Shown here: positions 1 through 11,221 of the stretch, one piece after another
How the letters are laid out: the number at the start of each line of letters is the position of its first letter
Numbering within the stretch: the stretch's first letter is position 1
Assembly (NCBI GenBank): GCA_963971405.1
Contig: OZ020492.1
Span: 9,219,151-9,283,150 of the forward strand
DNA: 64,000 bases
Direction of reading: 5' to 3'
DNA from: Psococerastis gibbosa
Lineage: Eukaryota; Arthropoda; Insecta; Psocodea; Psocidae
Program-made: the position numbers and the translations under genes
Notes under the pieces: model-generated
Database searches by the model: none
The model's input: only the letters and a program-made list of their open reading frames with translations
What the model was told of the DNA's origin: nothing

Positions 1-1440
1 TATTAATTGTGTTGTATTTACTTGTTGTTGTTCTGACTGTTACCGATACCTATGCATTGTGGATATATAGCCTACCGGGTGTTTCAAGTCTTCCGTCCAC
101 CCCTTTTATTTCAGCTGACGGGATGAAATATTGACATGGCGTAAAAAACGTAGACCAAGTCGGGGTCAAAGTTTTTATGTGGTGAATCCAGGCCTGCAGC
201 CCGATCCTGGCGATTTCGGATTGTTAGAACACCGGGGTTTATTTTTTAATACCGCAGTAGTAAGGTGTCACGTGACGGTGTTAAAATATGCGCGGGAAAT
301 TCAAATTAATAAATTATCAGAATACAAGAGAATTACTGAAAACGAACGCATTGTTCAATAATTGAAGGAAATACTAATAAGCATTAAAATGTACTGGTAG
401 AATTCTGAAATATAATAAGAATTTTAATTAATGTATATATGTATAATTAATGTATAATGTATGTAATCTAAGGGAGAAAAAATTAAAAACTCACCAAAAA
501 TATTAATTTATCAATTTGAATTTCCCGCGCATTTTGCACTCATTTGTTTAAAACAATTTAATAAATACCGGTATTATAATAATCCCAAATCGCCATGATT
601 GGGCTGCTGGATGTCATTGTCAAATTTCATAATGAAAATAAATGTAAATGGTGGTTTACACTGTGATGGCAGAAAAGTTGTAATCCCCTTAAGCCCCGTA
701 CACGCGGGCTTTTCCCCTAATTATCTCTGGTCGGGATTAAGTGGAGTCAGGGGGACCATTACGGCAGTTATACTGTTAATTAAAATGTTCCTCGTAAAGT
801 TTAGATTAATGGGTGCGAGGGGATGCGGCAAGGGGCCTTTTTAAAAGCACCAACATATAACTTGCCCATTCTTTTAAGAGGGGGTGGTCAATTTCAATTT
901 GGATCTTTTAAAGCCCACTACTAGGCAGGCAGATGCTTGACAATATAAAAAAAAAGCTGTATACGTGAATCGTAAGAACTTTTTTTTTAAAGGATTGAGA
1001 GTTGACTTAGTGAAGGTCGAAATAAATAGCTGCAACCAGCATGCACATCAGCACATGCAGTTCGTTTCGACCACAGTAGTCACTCGCTCCTTAACTGGGT
1101 TCCGCAGGCTGCGCTAATCATCCGCTTGGACATATTTGGGCAAACAAGTCCGAATTTAGTATAGCTTGCTAGATTGTCATTGAACGTATATATATATATT
1201 GAACATATGACTGGAAGCTTGCTGTTCTTTACTGTGGCGCTACGGGGAATGCCTGTTCAAATCACACCATCCTTTCCCGCCAGAACGCTGCGTATGTGGA
1301 CAGGATGTGCGCTGCAGTTTTTAACTCGTCTGCACACATTTTGCGAGAAGTTGTTAGATAAGCATTATATGGACTATGCCCCGTCAGGAGAGGGAACACT
1401 ACTCTAATTTCCTTCTGCTTTCCCTTAACTTGTGTACACC
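1..1440. other. Unassigned intergenic sequence
   Basis: Only short frames, none with recognisable motifs. At 1447 a lone hAT-like terminus (CAGTGCCGGATTAAG) begins, with no right partner found. Confidence 0.6.
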
Positions 1441-1709
1441 TGGTGCAGTGCCGGATTAAGCTAGCGCGGGGCCTGTAACAAATTCTGTGAAGGGACCCTT
1501 GATTTGATATAGGTTCTCAAGTTTAGGGTATTAAATAAAACAAAACTGTTACAAATAACATTTTCTGGAATTAATATAGCAAAATATGGACAGGCGTAGG
1601 AGCGCAGAGCCCCCCCCCAATTCGAGGGGCAAGTGGCAACACTGTTGCTACGTGGCTACTCCGGTACTGCTGTGGTAAGGGCTCTCTGATGTATATTTTT
1701 TAGTGAAGT

Positions 1710-1941
1710 GAAGAACCAGTAAAATCCGGGCTGATGGGCCGTGGTCGAAATGAAAGCGAACTTCCAAACGTTTAGTCAACATCTGCGGTCGACATCTTCA
1801 GTGGAACTGCGTAGACTTCTAAGATTGTATCTCGGAGGCTCTGCAGCGACTGAAGATGTCGACCGCTGATGTTGACGAAACGTTTGGAAGTTCGCTTTCA
1901 TTTCGACCACGGTCCATCAACCCGGATTCTACTGGTTCTTC
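1710..1941. repeat. Inverted repeat with 92-bp arms, Penelope-like terminal sequence
   Basis: Arms 1710-1801 and 1850-1941 are near-perfect reverse complements separated by 48 bases. Each arm holds a CTGAAGA...GAC(G/T)AAAC motif (plus strand 1850-1881; minus strand 1801-1770). A related single copy lies at 39845-39970. Hammerhead-type motifs in inverted terminal repeats are known from Penelope-like elements. Confidence 0.5.
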
Positions 1942-2325
1942 ATTCGACTCCGGCCGTGAAAGCCTTGGCTGTTACATTATATTTTTCAGTGCTCAAGTTC
2001 TCCATTCTTATGCCAGTGGGCTAGTAGTAGCGTTTGTATTGGTCTCTTGACTGACGACGGGTCCCACAGATAGGAAAGGTTCGTTTTCTGTTGTGGGTCA
2101 AGAATCAGGATGAGTCAATCCTGTTTAGGTCGTCAGATTGCTCGTTTCCGTGTATTTTTCTGTGTCCAGGGATCCAAACGCAGCATTCTGTTATCAACCC
2201 AGATGATACCGTTGAGGTGCTGAGAGCTTTTATGGCTGCTTGACTACCCGAACATATAGGGATTCGAGGCCAAGACTTAACAGCATAAAAATATCCAAGG
2301 CTTGTCTTAATGAGGACTAATAAGG

Positions 2326-2520
2326 ACTTTTTGTTGTTTCTATTACTATGCCAACCTAGCGGAGTTAGGGCTATAAAACCCTCTCTTACACTCAACTAGG
2401 TAGGCCCGGGACCGCCTGCTTTACATGCCCTCCGAAGCATGGCCAGATAATGTAGCCAGTGTGGGACTCGAACCAACAACCTTTCGGGTGAAAGTCAGAG
2501 TCCGTACCACTACGCTACAT
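2326..2520 (-). mobile_element. tRNA-Glu-like SINE, copy a (inside LINE RNase H)
   Basis: Minus strand starts ATGTAGCGTAGTGGTACGGA (A box), has GACTTTCACCCGAAAGG like a tRNA-Glu anticodon arm, the B box GGTTCGAGTCCC, then the family body (CTTCGGAGGGCATGTAAAGC), ending TAGTAATAGAAACAACAAAA. It interrupts a LINE RNase H frame, so insertion post-dates that LINE. Confidence 0.85.
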
Positions 2521-2817
2521 TATTGTGGAAAAATCCACCTGAAGCACTGACACATGAGCCCCTAAGTGGATTGATGCTTCGGTCTGAAGACGAGCACAAT
2601 AGACGCCAGCCGCTGCTTGGCCATTCATAAGAGACCCGTCGGTCAAGAGGATTGTTTCAATTTCCCGGATGAAAGTAGGTACCCCTTCTGCCCAGTCTTC
2701 CCACGAGGGCATCCCAGTATTGAGGCAATTGCCTGGGTTTATTATAGGGCTAGTTTTGTCCTTCGGCATCCCTCCTAGTTTTCCAAAGCTCCACTCTGGT
2801 GGTCTCATCCATATGAC

Positions 2818-3005
2818 CAAGGGCGGATTTCAGGGGGGGTCAGAGGGTCCGGACCCCCCCCCCCTAAACCCCCCAAAAAATTAACTTACACTTGCACAAT
2901 GGGTTTACAGCGGTAATTAAAAATAATTATGTTTTTTAATGTTATAATCCACTGAACCTGTCCGCTGACCCCCCCCCCCTAAATTGGAAGCAAAACCCGC
3001 CCTTG
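2818..3005. mobile_element. hAT-like MITE, CAAGGGCGGATTT family, copy 1
   Basis: Ends CAAGGGCGGATTTCAG and its inverse ...AACCCGCCCTTG; flanked by CATATGAC and CATGTGAC, an 8-bp target duplication with one mismatch. Contains two C-rich homopolymers and the GGGTCCGGACCC palindrome. It sits in a LINE RNase H fragment. Confidence 0.85.
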
Positions 3006-3289
3006 CATGTGACTGAACTTTTCAGCCTCCAATGCGCCAGTTGTGCCAAGTTCTGTAGTCAAGGAGACTTGATTTTTTTTTTCATTTGAATATATTCTGA
3101 ATATTGAATTGAATTTTTTACACGTAACCACGACACTAACCACTGGATAGAATCGACAAATTTTTAAGCTGAACGACAGACGAAAAAATAGTACCTTTCA
3201 ATACTGTATAATCCATACTTTACTGCTTATAGGGAGATAATTCTCCCCCAGATCTATTATGATTCGCAACAAAATGCCCCCCGTAATGA

Positions 3290-3465
3290 AAACCGGATCG
3301 AGGGGTGGGGGAGGGGGGAGCCTTCCTTTGCGTCATTAACAGAGAAGTGGAGCATTAGGAGCGGTAATCGCACCTCCGAGGGTAGGGACCCGGGGGCTGC
3401 CCATTTACCCCGTTGATTGGGCCCCTCCCCCTCCCCATACCCCCTATAACCCCCCCCCCCACATG
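3290..3465. repeat. G-rich then C-rich low-complexity block
   Basis: GGGGTGGGGGAGGGGGGAG near 3302, then CCCCTCCCCCTCCCC and a C12 run near 3421-3462. The two halves could pair or form quadruplex/i-motif structures. No terminal repeats identified. Confidence 0.5.
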
Positions 3466-3678
3466 CCTATCCTGCTCCCTTTCACCCTAAAGCTTTGCTG
3501 TGTTATTAACAATTGATTATTATTTGACCTTTACCACCTCTATTGCCGTTTGACGGGCTCTTTTTAATTGCTGATTTGCTGCAAATAAACTGTTACTTGC
3601 ATAGCCTACTTGCAATTTGGGTTTGCGTTGTTGTACATTTTTTGAGGTGTGCGTTTCGTATATATATATTATTAGAAA

Positions 3679-3959
3679 CAGGCGCGGATCAACGGGTTGG
3701 GCTATGGGGGCTATAGCCCCCCCCCCATTAGGTTCCTCAAAATGCGTAAAACCCCACTATTTCAGTCCTATTTTTCACAAATTTTATCTCGGGGGACACC
3801 CCCGGGCACCCCTTGTGCTTGATTGTATTAATTACCTATAATATAGAACCCTTATTGCTCTAAAACTGCGTAACATCCCAATATTTCAGCCCTATTTTCA
3901 AATTTATTTTCGTATTTCAACTTAGCCCCCTCCTTGGTCTCATTCTAGATCCGCGTCTG
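3679..3959. mobile_element. hAT-like MITE, CAGGCGCGGATC family, copy 1
   Basis: Ends CAGGCGCGGATCAA and TAGATCCGCGTCTG; flanked by ATTAGAAA and ATCAGAAA (8 bp, one mismatch). Contains two copies of a GCGTAA...TATTTCAG module and a C12 tract. Confidence 0.85.
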
Positions 3960-4359
3960 ATCAGAAATTATTACTTTCCTATTAGTACGTTAATATAAAA
4001 AATTATAGCTGTGTGATGTTCGAAATTTCCGGCTTCAAGATTTCAACGGATTTATAATATATGTTTTGAGGACCCAGGAACGCAAAGAAGTGGTTTTTAA
4101 GAAATGTCTGCCTGTCGGTACGTCATGCATCTTGTCTTATGTACCCATAACTTTACAGTAATCATACTTCGGGGTCATATTTCTATTATGAGTTAACTCA
4201 ATTTTGGGTGGTTTATTTTTCATATATATTTTAATCGTTATCAATGTGAACAAAAACCCAAAACAAAAAATAAAACAAATTCAATTTCAATAAAAAATAA
4301 TTTAAAAATATTTTTTTCTGTGGTACTTCAGGTGCTTAAATAGATATACCGTACATATA

Positions 4360-4727
4360 CAGTAGGAGTCCAATAATCCGGCACGTTCGGGACCGGCTCG
4401 GTGCCGGACTACCGAAAATTCCGGTCGATCGGGAGGTAATTATAAGAACAATTAGGTTAATAATTAAACTACAAATACAGTATGCAAATACGATACATAC
4501 AACAAAATTTATTTTACATTTCATATAATGTATGCACACGTACTGTAAAACATATTTCACTTAGATTTAAAAAAGTCACGAATGTCTTTTTGTTTTCTTG
4601 ACTTTTGGCGTTTAGTATAAAATTTATGTCAAATGATACGGTAGTCAATCATTTCTGAAGCACCGTAGCGATGCCGGACTATCGGCCATTCCGGACTGTT
4701 GTATTCCGAACTAATGGACTTCAACTG
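4360..4727. mobile_element. Tigger/pogo-like MITE
   Basis: Terminal inverted repeats CAGTAGGAGTCCAATAATCC and (right end inverted) CAGTTGAAGTCCATTAGTTC, with TA at both flanks (4358-4359, 4728-4729). Subterminal GTGCCGGACTACCG and ATGCCGGACTATCG also pair. The CAGT.GA.TCC..T..TCCGGC end is typical of pogo/Tigger elements. No transposase. Confidence 0.7.
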
Positions 4728-5189
4728 TATCCAGAAATAATTAGAAAACCCATTTAAATTTTGCCCCAAGTTTTTTAGTGACAAGGAGTCGGTGGAGCAG
4801 AAAAAGAATTTAGCCAACCCTATTGCCGATTAGGATAAATTTTAATTGCTATTCGTGGGATGAATAAACTTTCCGAAACTGTAACAGCTGTATTGGTGAG
4901 GTCCCAAATGCAAACCCGGCTAGAGGTTTAGTCCTAGGTGCAGCATGGCCCAGGTTTTATTACCTCATTATGAGTCTCTATACCAGGGGCTGGCAACCTG
5001 CGGCCCTTTCCATGTAAAGTTGCGGCCGACCTCTTTTTTACGGGTGAGAGATGCAAAACATTTCGGTCTGCGGCTGTTCTTTGATATGTACTGCCTGTGC
5101 TCGGAATTACTTCAATCAGAGAATTTCATTAATGATTAAAATAAAGTACAGTATGTAATATTGTAATATATGTACAGCACATGTAATAT

Positions 5190-5700
5190 TAATGTGCGTT
5201 CAGTATTCCCTCGAACTCTTAAGATACTCCGAATGGTGTATGGACCAGTGCAAAATCAGGGGAGTGAGGAAGGGAGAGAGAGAGAGGGGGGGAGAGAGTG
5301 GGAGAGAGAGGCAGAGAGAGGCCGAGAAAGATGAAGAGACAGAGAGAGACCGAGAGAGAGACAGAGATAGAGAGAGAGAGAGAGAGAGTGGGGTATCCGT
5401 AAAAATGATGAGCTCTACGTGTTATACCAAGAACCTACGATAGCGGCCGAAATCAAGAGAGGCCGCATCAGGTGGCTAAGGCACGTGGAACGAATGCCAG
5501 ACAATAGGGCTACAAGAGCAGTCCTATACAAGGGGCTCAATGGGACGACCACGGATACGATAGCTGGACGACGTCGAGTTGGATCTAGCGACCCTTGGCG
5601 TCGATCCCTGACGAAGGAGTGCGTAGGACCGCGCAGACTGGCGTGATGTGGTAGAACAGGCCAAGACCCTTAGCGGGCCGTAGCGCCGAGGAGTAAGTAA
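5190..5700 (+). mobile_element. LINE ORF2 C-terminal fragment carrying a GA microsatellite
   Basis: Reads EIKRGRIRWLRHVERMPDNR followed by RRRVG-type sequence, the usual C-terminal tail of arthropod LINE ORF2 proteins (R..WLGHV.RM..). Homologous sequence lies in the opposite orientation at 8670-9030. Between the upstream block (WCMDQCKIRG, 5233-5262) and the tail lies a long GAGAGA tract absent from the other copy. The frame is broken after RRRVG. Confidence 0.7.
5257..5392 (+). repeat. GA-rich microsatellite
   Basis: About 135 bases of (GA)n with GAGAGG, GAGAC and GAGAT variants, on one strand only. It can be translated as an Arg/Glu-rich peptide, which I take as chance. It sits at the position where the related LINE copy at 8.9 kb has only a short purine-rich segment. 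Confidence 0.9.
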
Positions 5701-5704
5701 GTAA

Positions 5705-7061
5705 GCGTTCCCTCATAGGTCTTAATAAGAATTATTAGCCATGTTCCAAATGCATGGCAGTGCCGTCCAGTGTTCCTCCTTGCCGATACATTTCAAACGA
5801 TATTGGGAGTTTAAAAAAAATGGATAAAACCATTTTCACCTTATATTATAAATTTGAGTTGAGCCAGCTGTAAAAAGTGCTGGCAGCAGAATACTTTTGA
5901 CCAAAGGGAGCCCTCGTTTCTGACAAGATTCTGTTAACATTGAGAAATCAAAGGTTTTTTTACAAATTTTATTTTAGGACAAAATATTATTAATTTCTTT
6001 TTTTAAAAGAAAAAAAAATGTATGTCGCATGTAAACAATTAAGTGAATATATCTGATTGGCCTCTTCCATTGTTTCAGTAAGTAATACATAGGTGTTGAG
6101 TTACGACACGCCCCTTTTAAGTGCGCTATACCACCTTGCCTCAGATGCCGATTACTTAATAAATCTTAACTCATAAAAGAAACCCCATTATAACTATAAG
6201 TAAGCATAGTCTCTTTTCATTAAGCAGCTTAATTGATAGCAACAATGTAAACAAACACAAATGGCTGTTTTGTAAACATGTCAGTCATTTAGTTCACCCT
6301 GCTTTTTGTGCTGATTACAGCACCTATTATCACACATTATGTTATCTCGAGGGGACCACCTGTTAATATGGAGATTTCCTCTATTAGTAAAGCCTTGTTT
6401 ACAAACAGCCTCAACGGAAAAACAATAAAAAAAAAATAACAACCTTCCGAGACAACTGTCTAGGATGAACAAATAATAAAAAAAGAAACTTTTAGTACGG
6501 TATTTAAATAAGTGCACAGCAATTGATGGGTCCAAAATGACGAAAATAAAAAATGAAATAAAGCTTGATATTTTTTTTCATCCCATTAAAAAATAAGGGT
6601 TATCAATTATGAGTCATAGAAAAAAAGAAGACAAAAAAAGAGAAATTGAAGCGACTAGGAGCCAAGGGGGGCAAGTGACATATTTTGCGTTTTGGAGCTA
6701 AGTTCACCAGGCTGTTACTCTAGCTGTTTTTTATCCTATAAACCAACTGGAACATAGGTATTTGTCATTTTGACAATGCTAGAATTCATGGAAAAGGGTT
6801 ATACCTACACATTTTTAGTTGAATTACAAACTTTAGCCCCAATTATCTCGAATGTTTATTTTTGTCACTTGTGCCCCTTGGCCTCTAAGCACTTTAAATG
6901 AGATTGGATTCGAAAAATGCTCTTTCGACTGACAGAAGACCCAATATTTTTATTATTATATTATAGATGTAGAAGAATTAATTAATTTAAGATTTCCGCG
7001 AGTTTCGATGTGGAGCTGTTCATTGGGCTTAGGCCTGCCCCAGCGATATAAAGCTGTAATT
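5705..7061. other. Unassigned AT-rich sequence
   Basis: Apart from the partial repeat at 6022-6115, AT-rich DNA with homopolymers and no credible coding frame. Confidence 0.6.
6022..6115 (-). repeat. Second interspersed repeat family, copy 1 (partial)
   Basis: Contains GTTGAGTTACGACACGCC and the AAACAATTAAGTGAATATAT end shared with 9949, 19798 and (reversed) 22041. Class unknown. Confidence 0.55.
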
Positions 7062-7268
7062 GACCTTTTATTTGTTCTATTACTAAGCCAACCTAGCGCA
7101 GTTAGGGCAATAAAGTCCTCTCTCTCCCTAACACTCAACTAGGAAGGCCCGGGACTGCCTGCTTTACATGTCCTCCGAAGCATGGCCAGAAAATGTAGCA
7201 AGTGTGGGACTCGAAGCAACAACCTTTCGGGTGAAAGTCTGAGTCTGTACCACTACTCTACATGTCCT
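7062..7268 (-). mobile_element. tRNA-Glu-like SINE, copy b
   Basis: Full-length copy on the minus strand with A box (TAGAGTAGTGGTACAGACTC), a B box carrying one change, the family body and the tail TTAGTAATAGAACAAA. Confidence 0.85.
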
Positions 7269-8349
7269 GACATATAATAACACTTTACTTCACTTCTCTT
7301 TACCCCGAACAACAATAATAATATTAATAATAGTTTCGTAGTAATTAAAAAGGGCCCGATTTTTAGGGTAATTTTCCCTCTCAATATTAAATAAATATTA
7401 AATAAAAATATGATACTTCTATAAGCTTTTGAATTTTCCCAATTTAGCAGCAATTTAGCAGTTTGTGGGAACCTGGCAGCTATAATCTCGAATACTGCGG
7501 GTCTTCCTTTGACGTAATTGTCCCAGCACGCTGCAGGGTAATTTTTGAATTAATAAGTAAGGTGACAATATTGTAGAAATTATTGCATAATTTCGCAATT
7601 ATATAGAGGTTGTTAAGGGAGACTTTAGGGACTCAGGCTAATGGCTGTGTGAGTGAAAAACAAAATGGCAGTCTGCTATTTCCACTTGCTTTCTCATGGT
7701 TTCATTGCTGGAGTTTTTGGGAATGGGTGGGGGGGGGGGGGATTTCCGGGAGGGTTGAGACAAATGGGGGAGGGGGACCCAACTTTGAAACAAAACTTCC
7801 CATTCTACGCTAGCTTGAATTTTAATGAGAACATATAAAAGGTCTTGTTGCTCTTAAGTGCTATACTCGGAGACGAGTCCAGTTCATGCCTTTCAACTCC
7901 TGTCTGAGCGTTCCAAAGTTAGGCAAACATTGCATTGGTCCGTACATCGGTACATGCCAACTCAAAAATAATAAATTTTATTAATTTAATATTGTTCTAA
8001 GTTACATTTTCCTTTGTCTTTATGTCAAAAGAAGGCTATTTTATTAATCCCGTTTAGGATGAGCGGATTAGTGTCGTGAAATCAGGTATTCATGGGAATT
8101 TTATTTTGTAATTGGGTTCCACTTTATAACGAGTGTAATTTTCATTACGGTCGTACATACTCATCAGTGGATCTAGGATTTTTTTGGGGGCCAGTTTAAA
8201 AATGAATTATTCGTTTTGTATATTATTTGATATAAGCCTATATTTTGTCCAAAAAAAAACACTCGCGTCTAGTGCTTGGTACCTAGTATCTCCCCTTGTA
8301 CACACCCTATTCAAGTGGGTATGCTCTTAAAACCAACTTCTTCTTCTTC
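7269..8349. other. Unassigned sequence with a G14 tract
   Basis: Holds a G14 run near 7728 and an orphan hAT-like left end near 8166 (CAGTGGATCTAGGATT). No gene seen. Confidence 0.55.
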
Positions 8350-8560
8350 TAGAGTTTCTATCTATCCCTCGGTTGACAGCAAATGTCTAAAGTTTCCTTC
8401 TCCACTCTTGTCTATCATGTGCTGTTCCTTTTAGTGCAAGGTATAGGTGTCGCCTTCTAGGTCCTTCTGGATGTCATCCAGGATTGGTGTCTTCGACCAT
8501 CCCCCATTTCTATTGAGGAGTACTTCATGTCTCAGAATATGCCCCATCCCTTTTGGCTCT
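8350..8560 (-). mobile_element. LINE ORF2 C-terminal fragment
   Basis: Minus-strand translation gives GHILRHEVLLNRNGGWSKT then ILDDIQKDLEG, the pattern of LINE ORF2 tails (GHILRHE...DDI). Short, no start, not continuous with the fragment that follows at 8670. Confidence 0.5.
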
Positions 8561-8669
8561 TCATATTAAAATGATGACAATAATAGATATTTTTTAGCTG
8601 CCCCCCCCCCCCAAATTTTGTAAGTCTGTTGTAAGTAAATTAATTACGATATAGTTTATCTGATGCTAA

Positions 8670-9030
8670 ATGAGTTTACTCTCCTTCGCCAGTCATCGAT
8701 GCCAAGGGTCTGCAGATTCCCTCGACGTCGTCCAGCCATCGCATCCGTGGTCGTCCCACTCGTCTTCTCCCTTGGGACACCTTGTGGAAGGTTGCTCTTG
8801 CAGCCCTATTGTCTGGCATTCGTTCCACGTGCCCTAGCCGCCTGATGCGGACTCTCTTGATTTCGGCTACTATCGGAGGTTCTCGGTATATCACGTAGAG
8901 CTCGTCATTTCCACAGATACGCTACTCTCTCTGTCCCTCCCCCTCTCCCTGATTTTGCACTTGCCCATACACCTTTCGGAACATCTTACGCTCCCACATT
9001 TCAGGCAGCTCCTCCTTTGACCCAACACGG
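8670..9030 (-). mobile_element. LINE ORF2 C-terminal fragment
   Basis: Minus-strand translation gives YREPPIVAEIKRVRIRRLGH, VERMPDNRAARATFHK and GRRRVGRPRMRWLDDVEG, a textbook LINE ORF2 tail. Same family as 5190-5700. Its upstream end runs into a hAT-like terminal fragment (GGCTGGATCCGTCCCTG ending near 9062). Confidence 0.75.
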
Positions 9031-9062
9031 GCCCTCCCAAAAAATGGGCTGGATCCGTCCCT

Positions 9063-9714
9063 GCTATACCCACTACTCTCTTCCAATTATTAGAAAATGT
9101 CCTACTATACAAAATAATTGTGATGCATACCTGTCCAAATTCCTTAAAAATGGCCTGCTTTCCAAATCAATTGTCTTATTTGTCTTATTGGAAAGAAAAC
9201 AAAACCAAAACAAACATAAAATCCCCTCCTTTTCCTTTATCCCCCCCCCCTCCTACATAACCCATTAGGGCAAGTCCATTTGAAGTGTATGGGATTGGAA
9301 GGACTGACATAAACCATTTCCCAACCATTGAGCATGGATTTCAATCTATACAAAATGTTTCCAAAGTGTTAGACTCCAGCTCAGGAATATATTTACTTGA
9401 TTACACATAAAAGCAATTGTAGTAAAAGCTCAGCTTCAGACAGCCTCATGAATACAGTGATGGCTCCTAATCCCTCCTAATCTATACCCTTTTCGCTATC
9501 TAACACATTTTCCTTACTGCGAAAAATCATAAATGCCCAATTTATCATTTCCGAAGGCTGTTTTTTCTTCTAGGGGTATTTTTCTTGGTGGATTTTAACC
9601 TTTTTGCGTCGGAAATATCGTTGGGTAGTTTTTCCTCTCTTATTATCCAAATATTTAACTATGACTTACTTATTTTGTCTCAAATTTTACTGGTGAACAG
9701 TATACTATGTGTCA
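9063..9714. other. Unassigned sequence
   Basis: AT-rich with a C10 tract near 9241; nothing recognisable. Confidence 0.6.
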
Positions 9715-9894
9715 GGACATTTAGAGTAGTGGTACCCTGCGACTTTCACCCGAAAGATTGTCGGTTGGTACTTTTTCTGGCCATGCTTCGGAGGGAATGT
9801 AAAGCGCGCGGTCACGGGCCTTCCTAGCTAAGTGTAAGGGAGGGCTATATAGCCCTAACTCCACTACGGTGGCTTAGTAATAGAACAAAAAGTC
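9715..9894 (+). mobile_element. tRNA-Glu-like SINE, copy c
   Basis: Plus-strand copy: GGACATTTAGAGTAGTGGTA, degenerate B box (GGTTGGTACTTTT), conserved body and tail CTTAGTAATAGAACAAAAAG. A copy of the second repeat family follows in opposite orientation at 9949. Confidence 0.8.
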
Positions 9895-9948
9895 AATATT
9901 TATTTATTTATTTTTATACTTGATGTGATTCAAATTAGCACAAGGTTA

Positions 9949-10090
9949 ATTGCATACAAACAATTAAATGAATGTATCCGATGTACCTCTTCAGTCGCCT
10001 CTGTAGGTTAGTACCCGTGTTGAGTTACGACACGCCTTCGATCGCATGGCATGCAGAGACTCGCACAAGCACCACCACGGTCCACGCAAC
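9949..10090 (-). repeat. Second interspersed repeat family, copy 2
   Basis: Shares CTCTTCAGTCGCCTCTGTAG, TTGAGTTACGACACGCC and GAGACTCGCACAAG with 19798-19945 and, inverted, with 22041-22195. Read on the minus strand it begins with a GGTAG-type block and ends in TGTTTGTATGCAATT, which would fit a SINE, but no convincing B box is present. Confidence 0.6.
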
Positions 10091-10792
10091 CACATTGCCA
10101 TCAAACTCGATGAAATGGGAGCCCATTTCTGAGAGTGTCTTGCATGTTGTTCAGGTTCTCAAGCTCCCCCTGAACTTTCAAGAGAAAGAAATGTGCACCC
10201 CCTCATAATTTACACAAAAGTTCAATCAAAGTAATGTAACAAAAGTAAATACTGTAGGTCCTCCAATTTTTCCCCACAATCTCAAAAAGCAACTAATTCT
10301 AATTATGGGAAATGGTATACTTTTCAAGCCAATGTAACAGATTCTTCTAAATACTCCCATGCCGATGTAGACTAATATCTGCTATCCAACCCCCCCCCCC
10401 CCCAAATTTTGGCAAGACGGTCTTAGTGCCCTTGTACGGTATCTACCGAAACACTGCAGCACATCATGGTAGAATGCCACCAGTACTCCCAACAGCGACT
10501 CTTTCTTTTCAATTTTTCTCCCAATACTCTGTTGCATGACCTTTCATGAGCAAATAGATCCCCGCTTTTTCTGTTTTTGCATAAAGCCAATTTTCTCATG
10601 ACATTCCAATCGTAGAGTCATAATTGAGATGTTATATAAAGTAGAAGAAATGTTCCTCTTCATTTTAATACAGTTTGTAATGGTATGTGGTTGTCACTAA
10701 CACAAATTTTAGCCACAGTTTTGGAATTCCTTCCACCTGACATCCTCAGTGACATAACTGACGGCATAAGTGGGGGTCCCATAATGTACATC

Positions 10793-10937
10793 CCAGGGCG
10801 GATTTTAGGGGGAACATACACTAGATAATATGGGTTTACAGTGGGAATTAAAAATAACAATATTTTTCAATGTTATAATCCACTGAATCTGCCCGCTAAC
10901 CCCCCCCCCCCTAAATTGGAGGCAAAATCCGCCCTTG
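10793..10937. mobile_element. hAT-like MITE, CAAGGGCGGATTT family, copy 2 (shortened)
   Basis: Flanked by perfect 8-bp duplications TGTACATC. Ends CCAGGGCGGATTTT and AAAATCCGCCCTTG; internal sequence (GGTTTACAGTGGGAATTAAA) matches copies at 2818 and 12118, but the left G/C-rich segment is deleted. Confidence 0.88.
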
Positions 10938-11043
10938 TGTACATCAAAGTGTAGAGGAATGTATTTTCTAGTTTTTGACATCTTATTTATCGCTCTACTA
11001 TCGATATTTCATGAGAAATTTGAATTCGCTCCTTAATTTGTAA

Positions 11044-11221
11044 CAGGGACCGATCCAGCCCATTTTTTTAGGGGGGGGGGTAGTTGTGGGTCAAAACAGG
11101 AGGAAAAACATGTAGGATCGATTAAATCAGAGTGTAATAAATTAATTTACAATAGAATTACCAAATTTGGGAGGGGGCGGCAGCTACCTCCCCAGAGCCT
11201 CCCCCCCTGTATCCGTCCTTG
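11044..11221. mobile_element. hAT-like MITE, CAGGGACGGATCC family, copy 1
   Basis: Ends CAGGGACCGATCCAG and CTGTATCCGTCCTTG; flanked by ATTTGTAA and ATTTGTAC (7 of 8). G10 near the left end, C7 near the right. Confidence 0.8.

Larger units (their letters stand above)
2100..3070 (-). mobile_element. Jockey/I-like LINE RNase H fragment, interrupted twice
   Basis: Minus-strand pieces of a LINE RNase H domain: 3070-3006 and 2817-2521 read to LLTDGSLMNGQAAAGVYCAR (TDGS catalytic motif), and 2325-2105 reads ICSGSQAAIKALSTSTVSSG then WIPGHRKIHGNEQSDDL, the middle and end of the fold. The first break holds a 188-bp hAT-like element with an 8-bp target duplication (2818-3005); the second holds a SINE (2326-2520). 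A stretch of the RNase H domain between the TDGS and SDSQ blocks is also missing, so the copy was damaged beyond these insertions. Confidence 0.75.

Noticed and set aside
2440..2520. tRNA gene on the minus strand, and similar hits at the other SINE heads
   Set aside because: The heads have A and B boxes, but the anticodon loop has an extra base, arms mispair, and each is followed by the same SINE body and tail.
5192..5443. Arg/Glu-rich open frame
   Set aside because: Produced by the GA microsatellite; no conserved sequence outside it except the LINE fragment.
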